64,000 bases of DNA from contig NZ_JAALAA010000015.1 in NCBI RefSeq assembly GCF_011045035.1, positions 1-64,000 on the forward strand. Direction: 5' to 3'. The notes below the pieces were generated by a model, which saw only the letters and a list, made by a program, of their open reading frames with translations, searched no databases and was not told the origin of the DNA. The DNA comes from Nocardioides turkmenicus. Lineage in GTDB: Bacteria; Actinomycetota; Actinomycetes; Propionibacteriales; Nocardioidaceae. Positions 24,580 to 33,107 of this stretch are shown here, piece after piece. Within the stretch, counting starts at the first letter, position 1. Every line of letters starts with the position of its first letter. Position numbers and translations under genes: made by a program.

Positions 24580-27510
24580 ATGGATTCCCCACGTATTCAT
24601 CGGAGGGCCTACGGACGGATCGCCGTCGCCGGTGTCACCACACTGGCTGCTGCCTCCGCTCTCGGGTTCACCGCGACCACCGCAACCGCGGCCGGGCCGG
24701 GCCTCGCCAACGCGCCGCGCCACGCCCAACCCAGCGACCCGCTCGTCACCGAGCATCACGACGCCGACCGGCGCCACGGGACCGCCAAGCCGACCGCCCG
24801 CCAGCGCTCGGCGGCGGCAGCAGCCCCCACAGACGTACGCTGGAACGCGCTCGGGACGCCTGCGTCGGTCGGGCCGGCGAAGGCCCTGGCCAGCGGCCTG
24901 AGCGGCAGTCCGACCGAGCGCGCGCGGGACTATCTGGCCGACAACGACGACCTCTTCGGGCTCTCCGCCGCCGAGGTCGAGTCGCTGGAGAAGGTGCTGG
25001 TCAAGCGCATCGGCGAGGGCACCGTGGTCACGCTGCGGCAGCGGTTCGGTGATCTGCCCGCAGGCCACGACGGCCTGGTCTCGGTGCTGCTCCACGACGA
25101 CAAGGTCGTCCGGGTCACCTCCTCGCTCGCGCGAGACACCTCGGCGCCGGCCGCGGCGACGCTCTCGAAGAGCGAGGCCGTCGCCAAGGCGCTCGCCGAC
25201 GTGAGCATGGCTGCGGGCGAGGCCGGCGAGCCGGCGGTCCGCGAGGTCGCGGTCCCGACCGTGGACGGGCCCCGCGCTGCGTACGAGGTCGTCTTCTCCT
25301 CGACCGAGGGTGCCGAGCCGGAGGCCTACACCTCCTTCGTCGACGCGCGCAGCGGTGAGGTGCTGATCCGCACCGACGACGTCGACCACGACTCCGACAA
25401 CCCGACCTGGTCGGTCTTCCCGGCGACCCCGCCGGCCGACGGCCAGGACACCCGGGTGCAGTGGTGCGCCACGCCGATCGACGGTTGCGCGCGGGCCGTG
25501 AGCGAGGCCGCCGGCGGCAACCCCTGGGACCTCGACCTGCTCACCGGCGAGACCACCAACACCACGGCCGGGAACTCGGCCGACAACGTGATCCGCTGGA
25601 CCGACGCGAGCAGCGACAAGCGTCCGGCGCCGGCGACCGACCGCAACTACCACTACGCGTTCACCGACCAGTGGGCGAAGTCGAAGTGCGACCCGGCGGT
25701 GTTCGAGAGCGAGCAGCGCAACGACGCTGACGCGGCGGTCAGCAACCTGTTCGCGATGCACAACCGGATGCACGACTTCTCCTACCACCTCGGCTTCACC
25801 GAGGACGCGTGGAACATGCAGCGGGTCAACCTGAGCGGTGCCACCGGCGCGGGCGACCCCGAGATCGGGCGCGCGCAGTCGGGCGCCATCTCCGGCAGCC
25901 GCAACAACGCCAACCAGGGCACCGGTCGCGACGGCGTCCCGCCGACGACCAACATGTATCTGTGGCAGCCGATCGCGGGCGGTGCGTACCCGCCGTGCGT
26001 CGACGGCGACTACGACATGACCGTCATCGGCCACGAGTACACCCACGCGATCACCAACCGGATGATCGCCGGGCCGGACGCTGGTGTCGGCGGTCCGCAG
26101 GGCGGAGCGATGGGTGAGTCGTGGGGCGACCTGATCGCCGGCGAGTATCTCTTCGAGTCCGGCTATCGCGCGCCGGGCGTCTCGCCGTGGGTGACCGGTG
26201 CGTACGTGACCGGCAACGAGGAGAACGGCATCCGGTCCTACGCCTTCGACAGGAGCCCGCTCAACTACTCCGACGTCGGCTACGACCTGGTCGGACCGCA
26301 GGTGCACGCCGACGGCGAGATCTGGTCGGCGACCCAGCTCCGGGTGCGCAAGGCCTTCGTCAAGCGTTACGGCGAGGGCTCGAAGGCGCTCAACGAGCAG
26401 TGCGCAGCCGGCGAGGTCGACGCCACCGAGTGCCCGGGTGGGCGCCGCTGGGTGCAGCTGATGTTCGACTCGTTCCTGCTGCAGGCGACCAGTCAGCCGA
26501 GCTTCGTCGACATGCGCGACAACATGCTGGCGGCCGACCTGGTCCGCTTCGGTGGCAGGAACCAGGACATCCTCTGGAACGCGTTCGCCGAGTCCGGCCT
26601 CGGACGGGATGCGACGTCGACCTCCGGCGCCGACACCGACCCGGTGCCGTCCTTCGCCTCCGCCTACGCCAAGAATGCGACCGTACGTCTCCGCCCGGTC
26701 GGCACCGTGACCGGCCCGGTCAAGCTCTACGTCGGTGACTACGAGGCCCGCTCGACGCCGGTCGCCGACACCGATCCGGCCACCGAGCTCGGCGACACCT
26801 TCTCGATCGTGCCCGGCACGTCGTTCCGCTTCGTCGCGGTCGGCGCGGGCGCGGGAGCCCACCGGTTCACCAAGGCGTTCCCGGCGGGGTCGAGCAGCGA
26901 GCTCAAGCTGAACATGCCGCGGAACCTGGCCGCCTCCGCGGCTGGCGCGAGCGCCAGGGGCGACGGGATCAACCTCGACAAGCTGATCGACGAGACCGAG
27001 GGCACCAACTGGGCCTCGCGTGACGGCGTCCGGGGCAAGCAGGTCACCGTGGACCTGGCCGGCACCGACCCGCAGACGGTCAAGCAGGTCAACGTCTCGG
27101 CGCTGCTGCGTCCGGCGATCACCGGCGATGTCGACGACGGCACCCAGAACCGGTTCAGTGCGCTGCGGTCCTTCGCCATCCTGACCTGCGACGACACCGT
27201 CTCGGACTGTGCGTCGGGGGAGGGGTTCCAGGAGGCCTACCGCAGCCCGGCGGACGCGTTCCCGGCCGGGAGGTTCCGGCCGACCTCGCCGAAGCTGAAC
27301 ATGCGGTCGTTCGCGATCCCGCCGACGAAGGCCACGCACGTACGCATCGAGGTGGTCGACAGCCAGTGCACCGGCAATCCGCTCTACGCCGGTGAGCAGG
27401 ACAACGACCCCAACGCTGCGACCGACTGTGGCGAGAACAGCGCGTTCGCCGACTTCGTACGGATCTCGGAGCTGCAGGTGTTCAACGCGGTGCCGAACCT
27501 GACGCCGTAG
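24580..27510 (+). CDS. secreted M36 (fungalysin-like) metalloprotease
   Basis: A 976-residue exported protease. Signal peptide at residues 1-38 (hydrophobic AGVTTLAAASALGFTA, then ATAA), propeptide with FTP-like features to about residue 270 (ARDYLADNDDLFGLSAAEVE, RQRFGDLPAGHDGLVSVLL), then the zinc domain. HEYTH at about residues 485-489 gives two His ligands and the catalytic Glu, and GESWGD near 512-517 gives the third ligand. A C-terminal segment from about residue 700 includes a discoidin/galactose-binding-like region (TEGTNWAS, VTVDLAGTDPQTVKQVNV) that may bind surfaces. ATG 24580 is chosen over GTG 24574 because of GGAG spacing (5 bases). Confidence 0.88.
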   Translation: MDSPRIHRRAYGRIAVAGVTTLAAASALGFTATTATAAGPGLANAPRHAQPSDPLVTEHHDADRRHGTAKPTARQRSAAAAAPTDVRWNALGTPASVGPAKALASGLSGSPTERARDYLADNDDLFGLSAAEVESLEKVLVKRIGEGTVVTLRQRFGDLPAGHDGLVSVLLHDDKVVRVTSSLARDTSAPAAATLSKSEAVAKALADVSMAAGEAGEPAVREVAVPTVDGPRAAYEVVFSSTEGAEPEAYTSFVDARSGEVLIRTDDVDHDSDNPTWSVFPATPPADGQDTRVQWCATPIDGCARAVSEAAGGNPWDLDLLTGETTNTTAGNSADNVIRWTDASSDKRPAPATDRNYHYAFTDQWAKSKCDPAVFESEQRNDADAAVSNLFAMHNRMHDFSYHLGFTEDAWNMQRVNLSGATGAGDPEIGRAQSGAISGSRNNANQGTGRDGVPPTTNMYLWQPIAGGAYPPCVDGDYDMTVIGHEYTHAITNRMIAGPDAGVGGPQGGAMGESWGDLIAGEYLFESGYRAPGVSPWVTGAYVTGNEENGIRSYAFDRSPLNYSDVGYDLVGPQVHADGEIWSATQLRVRKAFVKRYGEGSKALNEQCAAGEVDATECPGGRRWVQLMFDSFLLQATSQPSFVDMRDNMLAADLVRFGGRNQDILWNAFAESGLGRDATSTSGADTDPVPSFASAYAKNATVRLRPVGTVTGPVKLYVGDYEARSTPVADTDPATELGDTFSIVPGTSFRFVAVGAGAGAHRFTKAFPAGSSSELKLNMPRNLAASAAGASARGDGINLDKLIDETEGTNWASRDGVRGKQVTVDLAGTDPQTVKQVNVSALLRPAITGDVDDGTQNRFSALRSFAILTCDDTVSDCASGEGFQEAYRSPADAFPAGRFRPTSPKLNMRSFAIPPTKATHVRIEVVDSQCTGNPLYAGEQDNDPNAATDCGENSAFADFVRISELQVFNAVPNLTP

Positions 27511-27521
27511 CGAGACCGTCG

Positions 27522-27561
27522 GTGAGCCGGTCCTGACGCCGACGCGTCAGGACCGGCTCAC
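27522..27561. terminator. bidirectional hairpin terminator
   Basis: GTGAGCCGGTCCTGACGC (27522-27539) pairs perfectly over 18 bp with its reverse complement at 27544-27561, leaving a four-base loop. It lies between the convergent metalloprotease and phosphotransferase genes and probably terminates both. Confidence 0.85.
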
Positions 27562-27571
27562 GCCGTCAGGG

Positions 27572-28417
27572 TCATTTCTCCAGCAGCCCGACGAGCGTCT
27601 CGGCGCTGAGCGCGGAGACCTCGGCGTGCCCGGTGCGGTGCGCCCACCGGGCGACGGAGAGCGCGTCGCGCACCCGGAGCCGGTGCCAGGCCTCCGGCTC
27701 GCGCGGGTCGGACCCGTAGCCGTCGAGGAACGCCTTCTCGAAGGCGTCGTTGCGGGTGAAGTCGTGCGAGGACAGCCGGCCGAGGTCGTAGAGCGCGGGA
27801 CGGAAGCCGAACCGGCCGGTGTCGACCACGCGCAGCGTGCCGCCGTCGAGCACCCAGCTCGACGGCTGCCAGTCACCGTGGCTCGGCCGCAGGACCGTGA
27901 CCGGAGCCTCCCAGCCGTCGAGGTCCTCGCGGAGCCGCTCGGTGAGTTCGGCGTCCAGCCCGGCGTCGTCGAGCCACCCCGCGGCGCGTTCGTTGAGCTC
28001 GGCCTCGTAGTCCTCGTCCTCCACGCTCGCCTGGCCGTGGAAGGTCGCCAGCAGCTCGCCGGCCTGGCGGTAGATCTCGGGGTCGTGGACGGCGGCCGAG
28101 GTGGTCGCCGGCTCGCCGTCGAGATGGGTCATCACGATGATCCGGGCATTGCGGTCGGCCTCGACGAGCGACGGCGCGCGTCCGGCCTCGCTCCACGGGG
28201 CCAGCCAGCTGCGGAAGGCGGCGAGCTCGCGGTCGATGTGGCGTACGCCTTCTGTCGTGGTCTTCACCAGGAAGCGGTCCTCGCCGGAGGCGAGCACGAG
28301 CGCGGTGGTTCCGGCGCGATGCAGCTCGCTCCGGTCGGAGACCAGCTCGGCTCCGGGGAGCCACTGGTCGAGAAGGTCGCGCTGGGTGGGGGTCAGGGTG
28401 TCGAGTGCCGAGGTCAC
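27572..28417 (-). CDS. aminoglycoside-phosphotransferase-like (APH) family protein
   Basis: A 281-residue protein kinase-like fold protein. It has the N-lobe lysine in DRFLVKTTTEG, the hinge MTHLDGEP, and a Brenner-type motif SHGDWQPSSWV, where the usual HGDxxxxN has Ser in place of Asn; the metal-binding DxD position reads VVDTGRFGF. Those substitutions make catalytic activity uncertain. The family phosphorylates aminoglycosides, choline, or macrolides, and many members have unknown substrates. No resistance gene context. It lies on the opposite strand to the protease with a shared terminator. Confidence 0.8.
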   Translation of the reverse strand: MTSALDTLTPTQRDLLDQWLPGAELVSDRSELHRAGTTALVLASGEDRFLVKTTTEGVRHIDRELAAFRSWLAPWSEAGRAPSLVEADRNARIIVMTHLDGEPATTSAAVHDPEIYRQAGELLATFHGQASVEDEDYEAELNERAAGWLDDAGLDAELTERLREDLDGWEAPVTVLRPSHGDWQPSSWVLDGGTLRVVDTGRFGFRPALYDLGRLSSHDFTRNDAFEKAFLDGYGSDPREPEAWHRLRVRDALSVARWAHRTGHAEVSALSAETLVGLLEK

Positions 28418-28505
28418 GGGCGGATCCTGCCAGCGCGGTCAAGGCTCCGGTGCCGTGTCGCAGGCTCATGTCCGTGTTGTTGGCGCCTTGTGGGCGCCGC
28501 TTGGC

Positions 28506-29063
28506 TCAGATCGGCAGGACGACCTCGGCGTTGAAGGTCTCGACCACGGGCTCACCGGCGATGTTCGGCCCGATGCTGGTCAGGGTCGCGTTGCCGATCG
28601 GGCCGATCCGCATCCAGGTCGCGGGCGGGGCATTGAGCACCTGACGGACGAACCAGGCGATCACGACCGCGTGCGTGACCAGCACGATCTCCTGGTCGTG
28701 GTGGTCGAACCAGAGCTTGTGCCAGGCGTCGGTGAGCTCGGCTCCGTTGATGTCCTGCTCGGCCTCGGGTACGTCCTCGAACCACTCCCAGCGATGGGTC
28801 GGATAGTCGCCACGCCGCTCCGGCGACGGCACCGGGGTCCGGTCGGCGAGCAGGTCGGAGACCGCCGCGCCGGCGCCGAGGTTCTCGGTGAGGATGTGCG
28901 CGGTCTCGGACGTACGCCGGCTCGGACCGTGCAGCACCTGACGGACCGGGCGGAACGCCAGCCGGTTGGCGAGGGCCTGGACCTGGTTGCGGCCGTGCTC
29001 GGAGAGGCCGGGATCGGCCGCGTCCTCGCCGGCGGCTTCGCCGTGACGTACGAGATGAATCAC
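28506..29063 (-). CDS. histidine phosphatase family protein
   Basis: A 185-residue phosphoglycerate-mutase-like phosphatase. The catalytic motif LVRHGEAAG is at residues 4-12, the second Arg is in PSRRTSETA, and the second catalytic His is in VLVTHAVVI. The substrate is unknown. It is upstream of the DUF5703 gene in genome order but both run on the minus strand, with 46 bases between this gene's start and the DUF5703 stop. Confidence 0.88.
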   Translation of the reverse strand: MIHLVRHGEAAGEDAADPGLSEHGRNQVQALANRLAFRPVRQVLHGPSRRTSETAHILTENLGAGAAVSDLLADRTPVPSPERRGDYPTHRWEWFEDVPEAEQDINGAELTDAWHKLWFDHHDQEIVLVTHAVVIAWFVRQVLNAPPATWMRIGPIGNATLTSIGPNIAGEPVVETFNAEVVLPI

Positions 29064-29109
29064 GCCAAGGACCTTAATGTCTCTCGGCGAGAGGGGCGCG
29101 GAGACGCGC

Positions 29110-29328
29110 TCAGACGGTCAGCCGCTGCCGGATGATCTTGCGGCGCAGCGTCACCCGGCGGGTGCCGTCGGCGGTGATCCGCACCCGGTCGAGCTCCCAG
29201 CCGCCGTGCTCGGCGCGCTCGACCAGGAGCTTGGCCACGATGTTGCGGGAGAACTCGCGCGAGAAGGTCACCTTGTCGTACTCCCACATCACTCCCGGGC
29301 GGGGTGGGCGGCGTTCGGCTCGGGCCAT
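29110..29328 (-). CDS. DUF5703 family small protein
   Basis: A 72-residue basic protein with the pattern of the actinobacterial DUF5703 family: WEYDKVTFSREFSRN near residue 15, then GGWELDRVRI and RRVTLRRKIIRQR at the C terminus. No catalytic motif and no membrane segment. Function unknown. Start ATG at 29328 is preceded by GGAG-like sequence in the leader. Confidence 0.75.
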   Translation of the reverse strand: MARAERRPPRPGVMWEYDKVTFSREFSRNIVAKLLVERAEHGGWELDRVRITADGTRRVTLRRKIIRQRLTV

Positions 29329-29394
29329 GCACGTCTCCTTCTCTCGACTGCCTGGAGAACCAGTGTGCCCAACCAGGTGTTCCCGCGCGTCGAT

Positions 29395-30726
29395 TTACGC
29401 GGCCCGGTCGAGCGCGCAGCGTCGCTGGACGAGCCAGGCGATCGACATCAGGACCGCAGGTACGACGGTGAACCCGACCAGCACCGCATCGACCGCGCCC
29501 GCGGTCTGCGGCACGCTCTCGCCGTCCACCGCCGCCGCGAACCCGCCGACCGCCAGGACGGCGGAGTAGACGTAGGGCCCGACCGCGGTGCCGACCGCCT
29601 CGGTGGCGGTCCACACCCCGGTGTAGGCACCCGCCCGGGACTCGCGACGCCGCTCCGCGGCGGCCACGGCATCGGGCACCATCGAGAAGGCCAGCAGCTG
29701 CAGGCCGGCGAAGGACGTACCGAGCAGGACGACGACCACGACGGTCAGCGCGGTGGGGATCCGGTCGCCCACGACCAGGGTAACGGTGCCGAGGACGAAC
29801 AGCGCCTGGGCCAGCAGCAGGCCCCGCTGCTTGCCGATCCGCCGGGAGAGCCGCAGCCACAGCGGCGAGGTGACCATCGCCGGGCCCAGGAAGGCCCCCA
29901 TCAGGACGGCGGTCAGGCCGGACCGGCCGAGCACGTGCTCGGCGTAGAACGGGACCGCGGCCAGCACCAGATGGGTGGTCGCGCCGGTGAACAGATAGGA
30001 GATCACCAGCAGCCGGAAGTCGCGGTCTGCCCACGCCAACCGCAGGTCAGCGAGGACGGACTGGGAGTGCGCCGCAGGCTCGCGGAACCCGCAGGTGGCG
30101 TTGAGCCGGCGTACGCCGCGAAGCGCGACCAGGGCCGTGGCCGCCATCACGACGGCGAAGACCAGCGCCATCCGGGTGTAGCTGTCCCGCTGCTCGTCGG
30201 CGACCAGGATCGGAGCCACGACGCCCGCGGCGAGCAGGCCGACGGTGAGCAGCACCATCCGCACCATGAAGACACGGGTGCGCTCGTGGTAGCCGACATG
30301 CAGGTCCGAGGACGTGGTCAGGTAGGGGACCTGGAAGGCCGCGAAGCAGAGGTTCCCGATGATGTAGAAGCCAGCGACCCACAGGGCCGCCGGAGTGCCG
30401 TGCAGGCCGCCGGGGACGGTGAACATCGCGACCATGGCGAGCCCGAGCAGCAGGCCCCAGCGCATCATGCCGCGACGGTGGCCGCGGCCCCGGGCCTCCC
30501 GGTCCGAGAGTGTCCCGAAGACCGGGTGGATGACCGCGTCGATGACCTTCGGCACCAGCAGCGCCAGCCCCGCGACGAGCGGCGTGACGCCGAGTGTGTT
30601 CGTCAGGAAGTAGAGCAGGAGCAGTCCGGGGACGGTCACCCACGCGCCCATCCCGAGCGAGCCGGTGGCGTACTGGACCAGCGGCAGGTTGCCCGCTCTC
30701 GCCGTCTCCTGCTCGGTCGTGGTCAC
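29395..30726 (-). CDS. MFS transporter, GPH/MelB-type cation symporter family
   Basis: A 443-residue, 12-helix transporter. Features such as GSLGMGAWVTVPGLLLLYF at the first helix, FGTLSDREARGRGHRR in the 2-3 loop and VVMAATALVALRGVRRL after helix 6 match glycoside-pentoside-hexuronide:cation symporters. It is the last gene of a three-gene operon with an SDR and a flavin monooxygenase; its GTG start overlaps the SDR stop by 4 bases. It may import the compound that the monooxygenase oxidises or export a product. Substrate unknown. Confidence 0.85.
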   Translation of the reverse strand: MTTTEQETARAGNLPLVQYATGSLGMGAWVTVPGLLLLYFLTNTLGVTPLVAGLALLVPKVIDAVIHPVFGTLSDREARGRGHRRGMMRWGLLLGLAMVAMFTVPGGLHGTPAALWVAGFYIIGNLCFAAFQVPYLTTSSDLHVGYHERTRVFMVRMVLLTVGLLAAGVVAPILVADEQRDSYTRMALVFAVVMAATALVALRGVRRLNATCGFREPAAHSQSVLADLRLAWADRDFRLLVISYLFTGATTHLVLAAVPFYAEHVLGRSGLTAVLMGAFLGPAMVTSPLWLRLSRRIGKQRGLLLAQALFVLGTVTLVVGDRIPTALTVVVVVLLGTSFAGLQLLAFSMVPDAVAAAERRRESRAGAYTGVWTATEAVGTAVGPYVYSAVLAVGGFAAAVDGESVPQTAGAVDAVLVGFTVVPAVLMSIAWLVQRRCALDRAA

Positions 30727-31556
30727 GCGCCGGCCCCGGCGTGGCGCTCGACCGCCGGAGCGGCGAGCTCGGCCGTGCCGAACGCGCCGGACCGGATCCG
30801 GGCGGCGAAGGTGCGGGCCACGATGCGGTCGGTGAGCGCGGGCAGGTGGCGGGCGAGGAAGAGCTCCACCGCTCCCCGACGGGTGGTCGGCAGGTCGCGC
30901 CGGGTCCGCCGGGACAAGGCTGCGCGGAGCACCGTGTCGACGACGCCTTCGAGCGGCTCGTAGGAGCTCATCCCCTCCAGCGAGAGACCCGCCGCCGCGG
31001 TGGAGTCGTGGATCGGGCTGCGCACGGCCGAGGGGTAGACGCAGGTGACGCCGACGTGCGTGCCGAGCTCGAGGCGCAGCGCGTCGGCATAGGCGACCAT
31101 GGCGCGCTTGGAGGCGCCGTACGCCGCGGCGAAGGGCAGCTGCATGACGGCCATCCGCGACGCCACCATCACCACCCGGCCGCGTGAGGCGACCAGGGCC
31201 GGTACGCATGCGGCACTGACCCGCCAGGTGCCGAGCAGGTTGATGTCGAGCTGGCGGCGTACCTCAGCCCCGGGGGCCAGCTCGGCGGGTGCCGGGCCGC
31301 CGACGCCGGCGTTGTTGATCAGCAGGTCGAGGCCGCCGAGGCGTCCCATCGCGGTCGCGACGGCGGCGGGGACCGCGTCGTCATCGGTGAGATCGCAGGC
31401 GATCACGGGCACAGGGTCGTCGTCACGGGGCGCCACGTCGAGCCCCACCACCCGCGCCCCGCGGCCGGTCAGCTCCCGGGCCAGGGCTCGGCCGAAGGTG
31501 CCAGAGGCACCCGTGATCAGGACACGGAGACCGGTGGCGTCGCGCAGGCTGCTCAT
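30723..31556 (-). CDS. short-chain dehydrogenase/reductase of the monooxygenase operon
   Basis: A 277-residue SDR with cofactor motif TGASGTFG near residue 15, NNAG in strand 4, Ser in VASRMA and catalytic YGASK. A C-terminal extension (about residues 190-277) with an Arg-rich helix is longer than in minimal SDRs. It is coupled by 4-base overlaps to the monooxygenase before it and the transporter after it. Likely oxidises or reduces an alcohol/ketone handled by the monooxygenase. Confidence 0.9.
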   Translation of the reverse strand: MSSLRDATGLRVLITGASGTFGRALARELTGRGARVVGLDVAPRDDDPVPVIACDLTDDDAVPAAVATAMGRLGGLDLLINNAGVGGPAPAELAPGAEVRRQLDINLLGTWRVSAACVPALVASRGRVVMVASRMAVMQLPFAAAYGASKRAMVAYADALRLELGTHVGVTCVYPSAVRSPIHDSTAAAGLSLEGMSSYEPLEGVVDTVLRAALSRRTRRDLPTTRRGAVELFLARHLPALTDRIVARTFAARIRSGAFGTAELAAPAVERHAGAGA

Positions 31557-32956
31557 GCGGTGACCTCATCGGTGGTTGCGGTGGATGTTGCGGGCCGCGG
31601 CTGCGGGGGGACCAGCCGCGACACGAATGGGGAAGCGCCGGCATCGAGGCGCTTTCGGCCGGTCTTCAGCTCGCGCGGGACCGAGGCGACGTACGCGTCG
31701 AAGTCGATGCGCATCGCCGGCCGCTTCTCGCCCCAGCGGGCCCGGGCCTCGCGCAGCGCTCGGTCGGCGATGCGGCGCCGCTCGGCCTCTGCCGGGAGGG
31801 CGTACGTCCCGCTGAGATGTGCCGCGACGAGCTTGGCCTGGGCCTCGACGACCGGCAGCGCGGCACCGGTCGACTGCATCAGGCCGACGAAGGCCAGGCT
31901 CGGGTCGTCGAGATGGAAGACGCGGTGGTGCAGCTGCATCTTCTCCGGGTCCGGGCCCAGCCAGCGCTCGGAGAGGAAGGGGATGGTCACCCGGTAGCCG
32001 GTCGCCCACACGATCGTGTCGACCTTGTCCGTGCGGCCGTCGGCGAAGACGACGTGGTCGCCGGCGAGGCGCTCGATCCCGGTGCGGGCGACGACCTCGC
32101 CGTGGGTGAGGCGGTGCAGGATCGTGTCGCTGATCGTCGGATGGTTCTGGAACAACCCGCCCGCCGGCGCCGGCAGGCCATAGTCCTCGGGTCGGCCCAC
32201 CGCGAGGCGCAGCATCGTCTCCGCCAGCCGCTGACGCATCCGCCAGGGGAGACCCGCGATGGCGCCGCCGGTGGCGTCGGCGGGGCGGCCGAACAGGTAC
32301 TTCGGGACGATGTGGACGCCGTGACGGGCCGAGAGCAGCACCGGTGAAGCGGCGACGTAGGAGGCGTCGACCGCGATGTCCATCGCCGAGTTGCCCATCC
32401 CGACGACGAGCACGCGACGGTCGCGGAAGACGTCCGGGTCGCGGTAGTCGTGGGCGTGCATCTGCACGCCGGAGAACCTGCCCGGGTAGCCCGGCGAGGG
32501 CCAGCGCGGGTCCCAGTTGTGCCCGTTGGCGACGACCACCGCGTCGTACCGGTCCGTCGTGCCGTCCTCGCAGGTCACCGTCCAGGTGCCGCGGTGCGGG
32601 CCGGATTCCTCGCGATCGACGGCGACGACGGTGGCGCCGAAGCGGATCCGCTCGGTGACCCCGAAGGTGTCGGCGTAGTCGGCGAGATAGACGGCCACCA
32701 GCTCCGCCGACGGGTAGTCCACCCAGCTCGTCGACATCGGGTGGTCGGTGAACTCGGTGCGGCTCTTGCTGGTGTTGAGGTGGAGCGAGTCGTAGGCGGC
32801 AGAGAGGCCGCTGCGGTTGTGCTGGTTCCACAGCCCGCCCGGGCGGTCACCCTTCTCGTACGTCACGACCTCGGCCCCGACGTCGAGCAGCGCTTTCGTC
32901 GTGGCCAGGCCGGCTGCGCCGGCGCCGATGACGGCGACGCGGGCGGACTCCCTCAT
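31553..32956 (-). CDS. flavin-containing monooxygenase (FMO/BVMO-like)
   Basis: A 467-residue FAD and NADPH enzyme. FAD-binding GAGAAG near residue 11, the FMO identity sequence FSGVQMHAHDY (FxGxxxHxxxY), and an NADPH-binding GMGNSAMD near residue 185 are all present; ATGY follows near 330. These enzymes insert oxygen into S/N-compounds or, in some, ketones. The protein heads an operon with an SDR and a transporter, divergent from a PucR-type regulator, consistent with an inducible catabolic pathway for a ketone, terpene or heteroatom compound. Confidence 0.88.
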   Translation of the reverse strand: MRESARVAVIGAGAAGLATTKALLDVGAEVVTYEKGDRPGGLWNQHNRSGLSAAYDSLHLNTSKSRTEFTDHPMSTSWVDYPSAELVAVYLADYADTFGVTERIRFGATVVAVDREESGPHRGTWTVTCEDGTTDRYDAVVVANGHNWDPRWPSPGYPGRFSGVQMHAHDYRDPDVFRDRRVLVVGMGNSAMDIAVDASYVAASPVLLSARHGVHIVPKYLFGRPADATGGAIAGLPWRMRQRLAETMLRLAVGRPEDYGLPAPAGGLFQNHPTISDTILHRLTHGEVVARTGIERLAGDHVVFADGRTDKVDTIVWATGYRVTIPFLSERWLGPDPEKMQLHHRVFHLDDPSLAFVGLMQSTGAALPVVEAQAKLVAAHLSGTYALPAEAERRRIADRALREARARWGEKRPAMRIDFDAYVASVPRELKTGRKRLDAGASPFVSRLVPPQPRPATSTATTDEVTA

Positions 32957-33066
32957 GCGTGCGTTCTCCTGGTCGGACCTGGCGGCGAGACGCCTCGTGT
33001 GGTGGTCGCCACAACCCTAGGGTGTGATGACGCGGAGATCCCTGGCCCTGGTCATCGATCTGAGGA

Positions 33067-33094
33067 CCTGGATTGTGGTGGGCCACAATCCAGG
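33067..33094. promoter_or_regulatory. perfect inverted repeat operator between monooxygenase operon and PucR-type regulator
   Basis: CCTGGATTGTGG (33067-33078), four-base spacer, CCACAATCCAGG (33083-33094): 12-base perfect arms. A related, weaker TGTGG/CCACAA pair is at 32998-33014. The site lies 14 bases before the regulator start at 33108 and 111 bases from the monooxygenase start, so it is well placed for autoregulation and control of the divergent operon. Confidence 0.75.
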
Positions 33095-33107
33095 CGATGA
33101 TCGGCGC

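Noticed and set aside
24568..27339. A very long open frame antisense to the metalloprotease, and similar ones antisense to metH (43146-45011), mshC and the LAL gene
   Set aside because: In GC-rich DNA the antisense of a gene is often open; these translations are Arg/Gly/Val-rich low-complexity with no recognisable motif, while the sense frames carry catalytic signatures.
33024..33107. GTG start for the PucR-type regulator 28 codons upstream
   Set aside because: It would make the perfect 12-bp inverted repeat part of the coding sequence, and the extra residues do not resemble the family N terminus.
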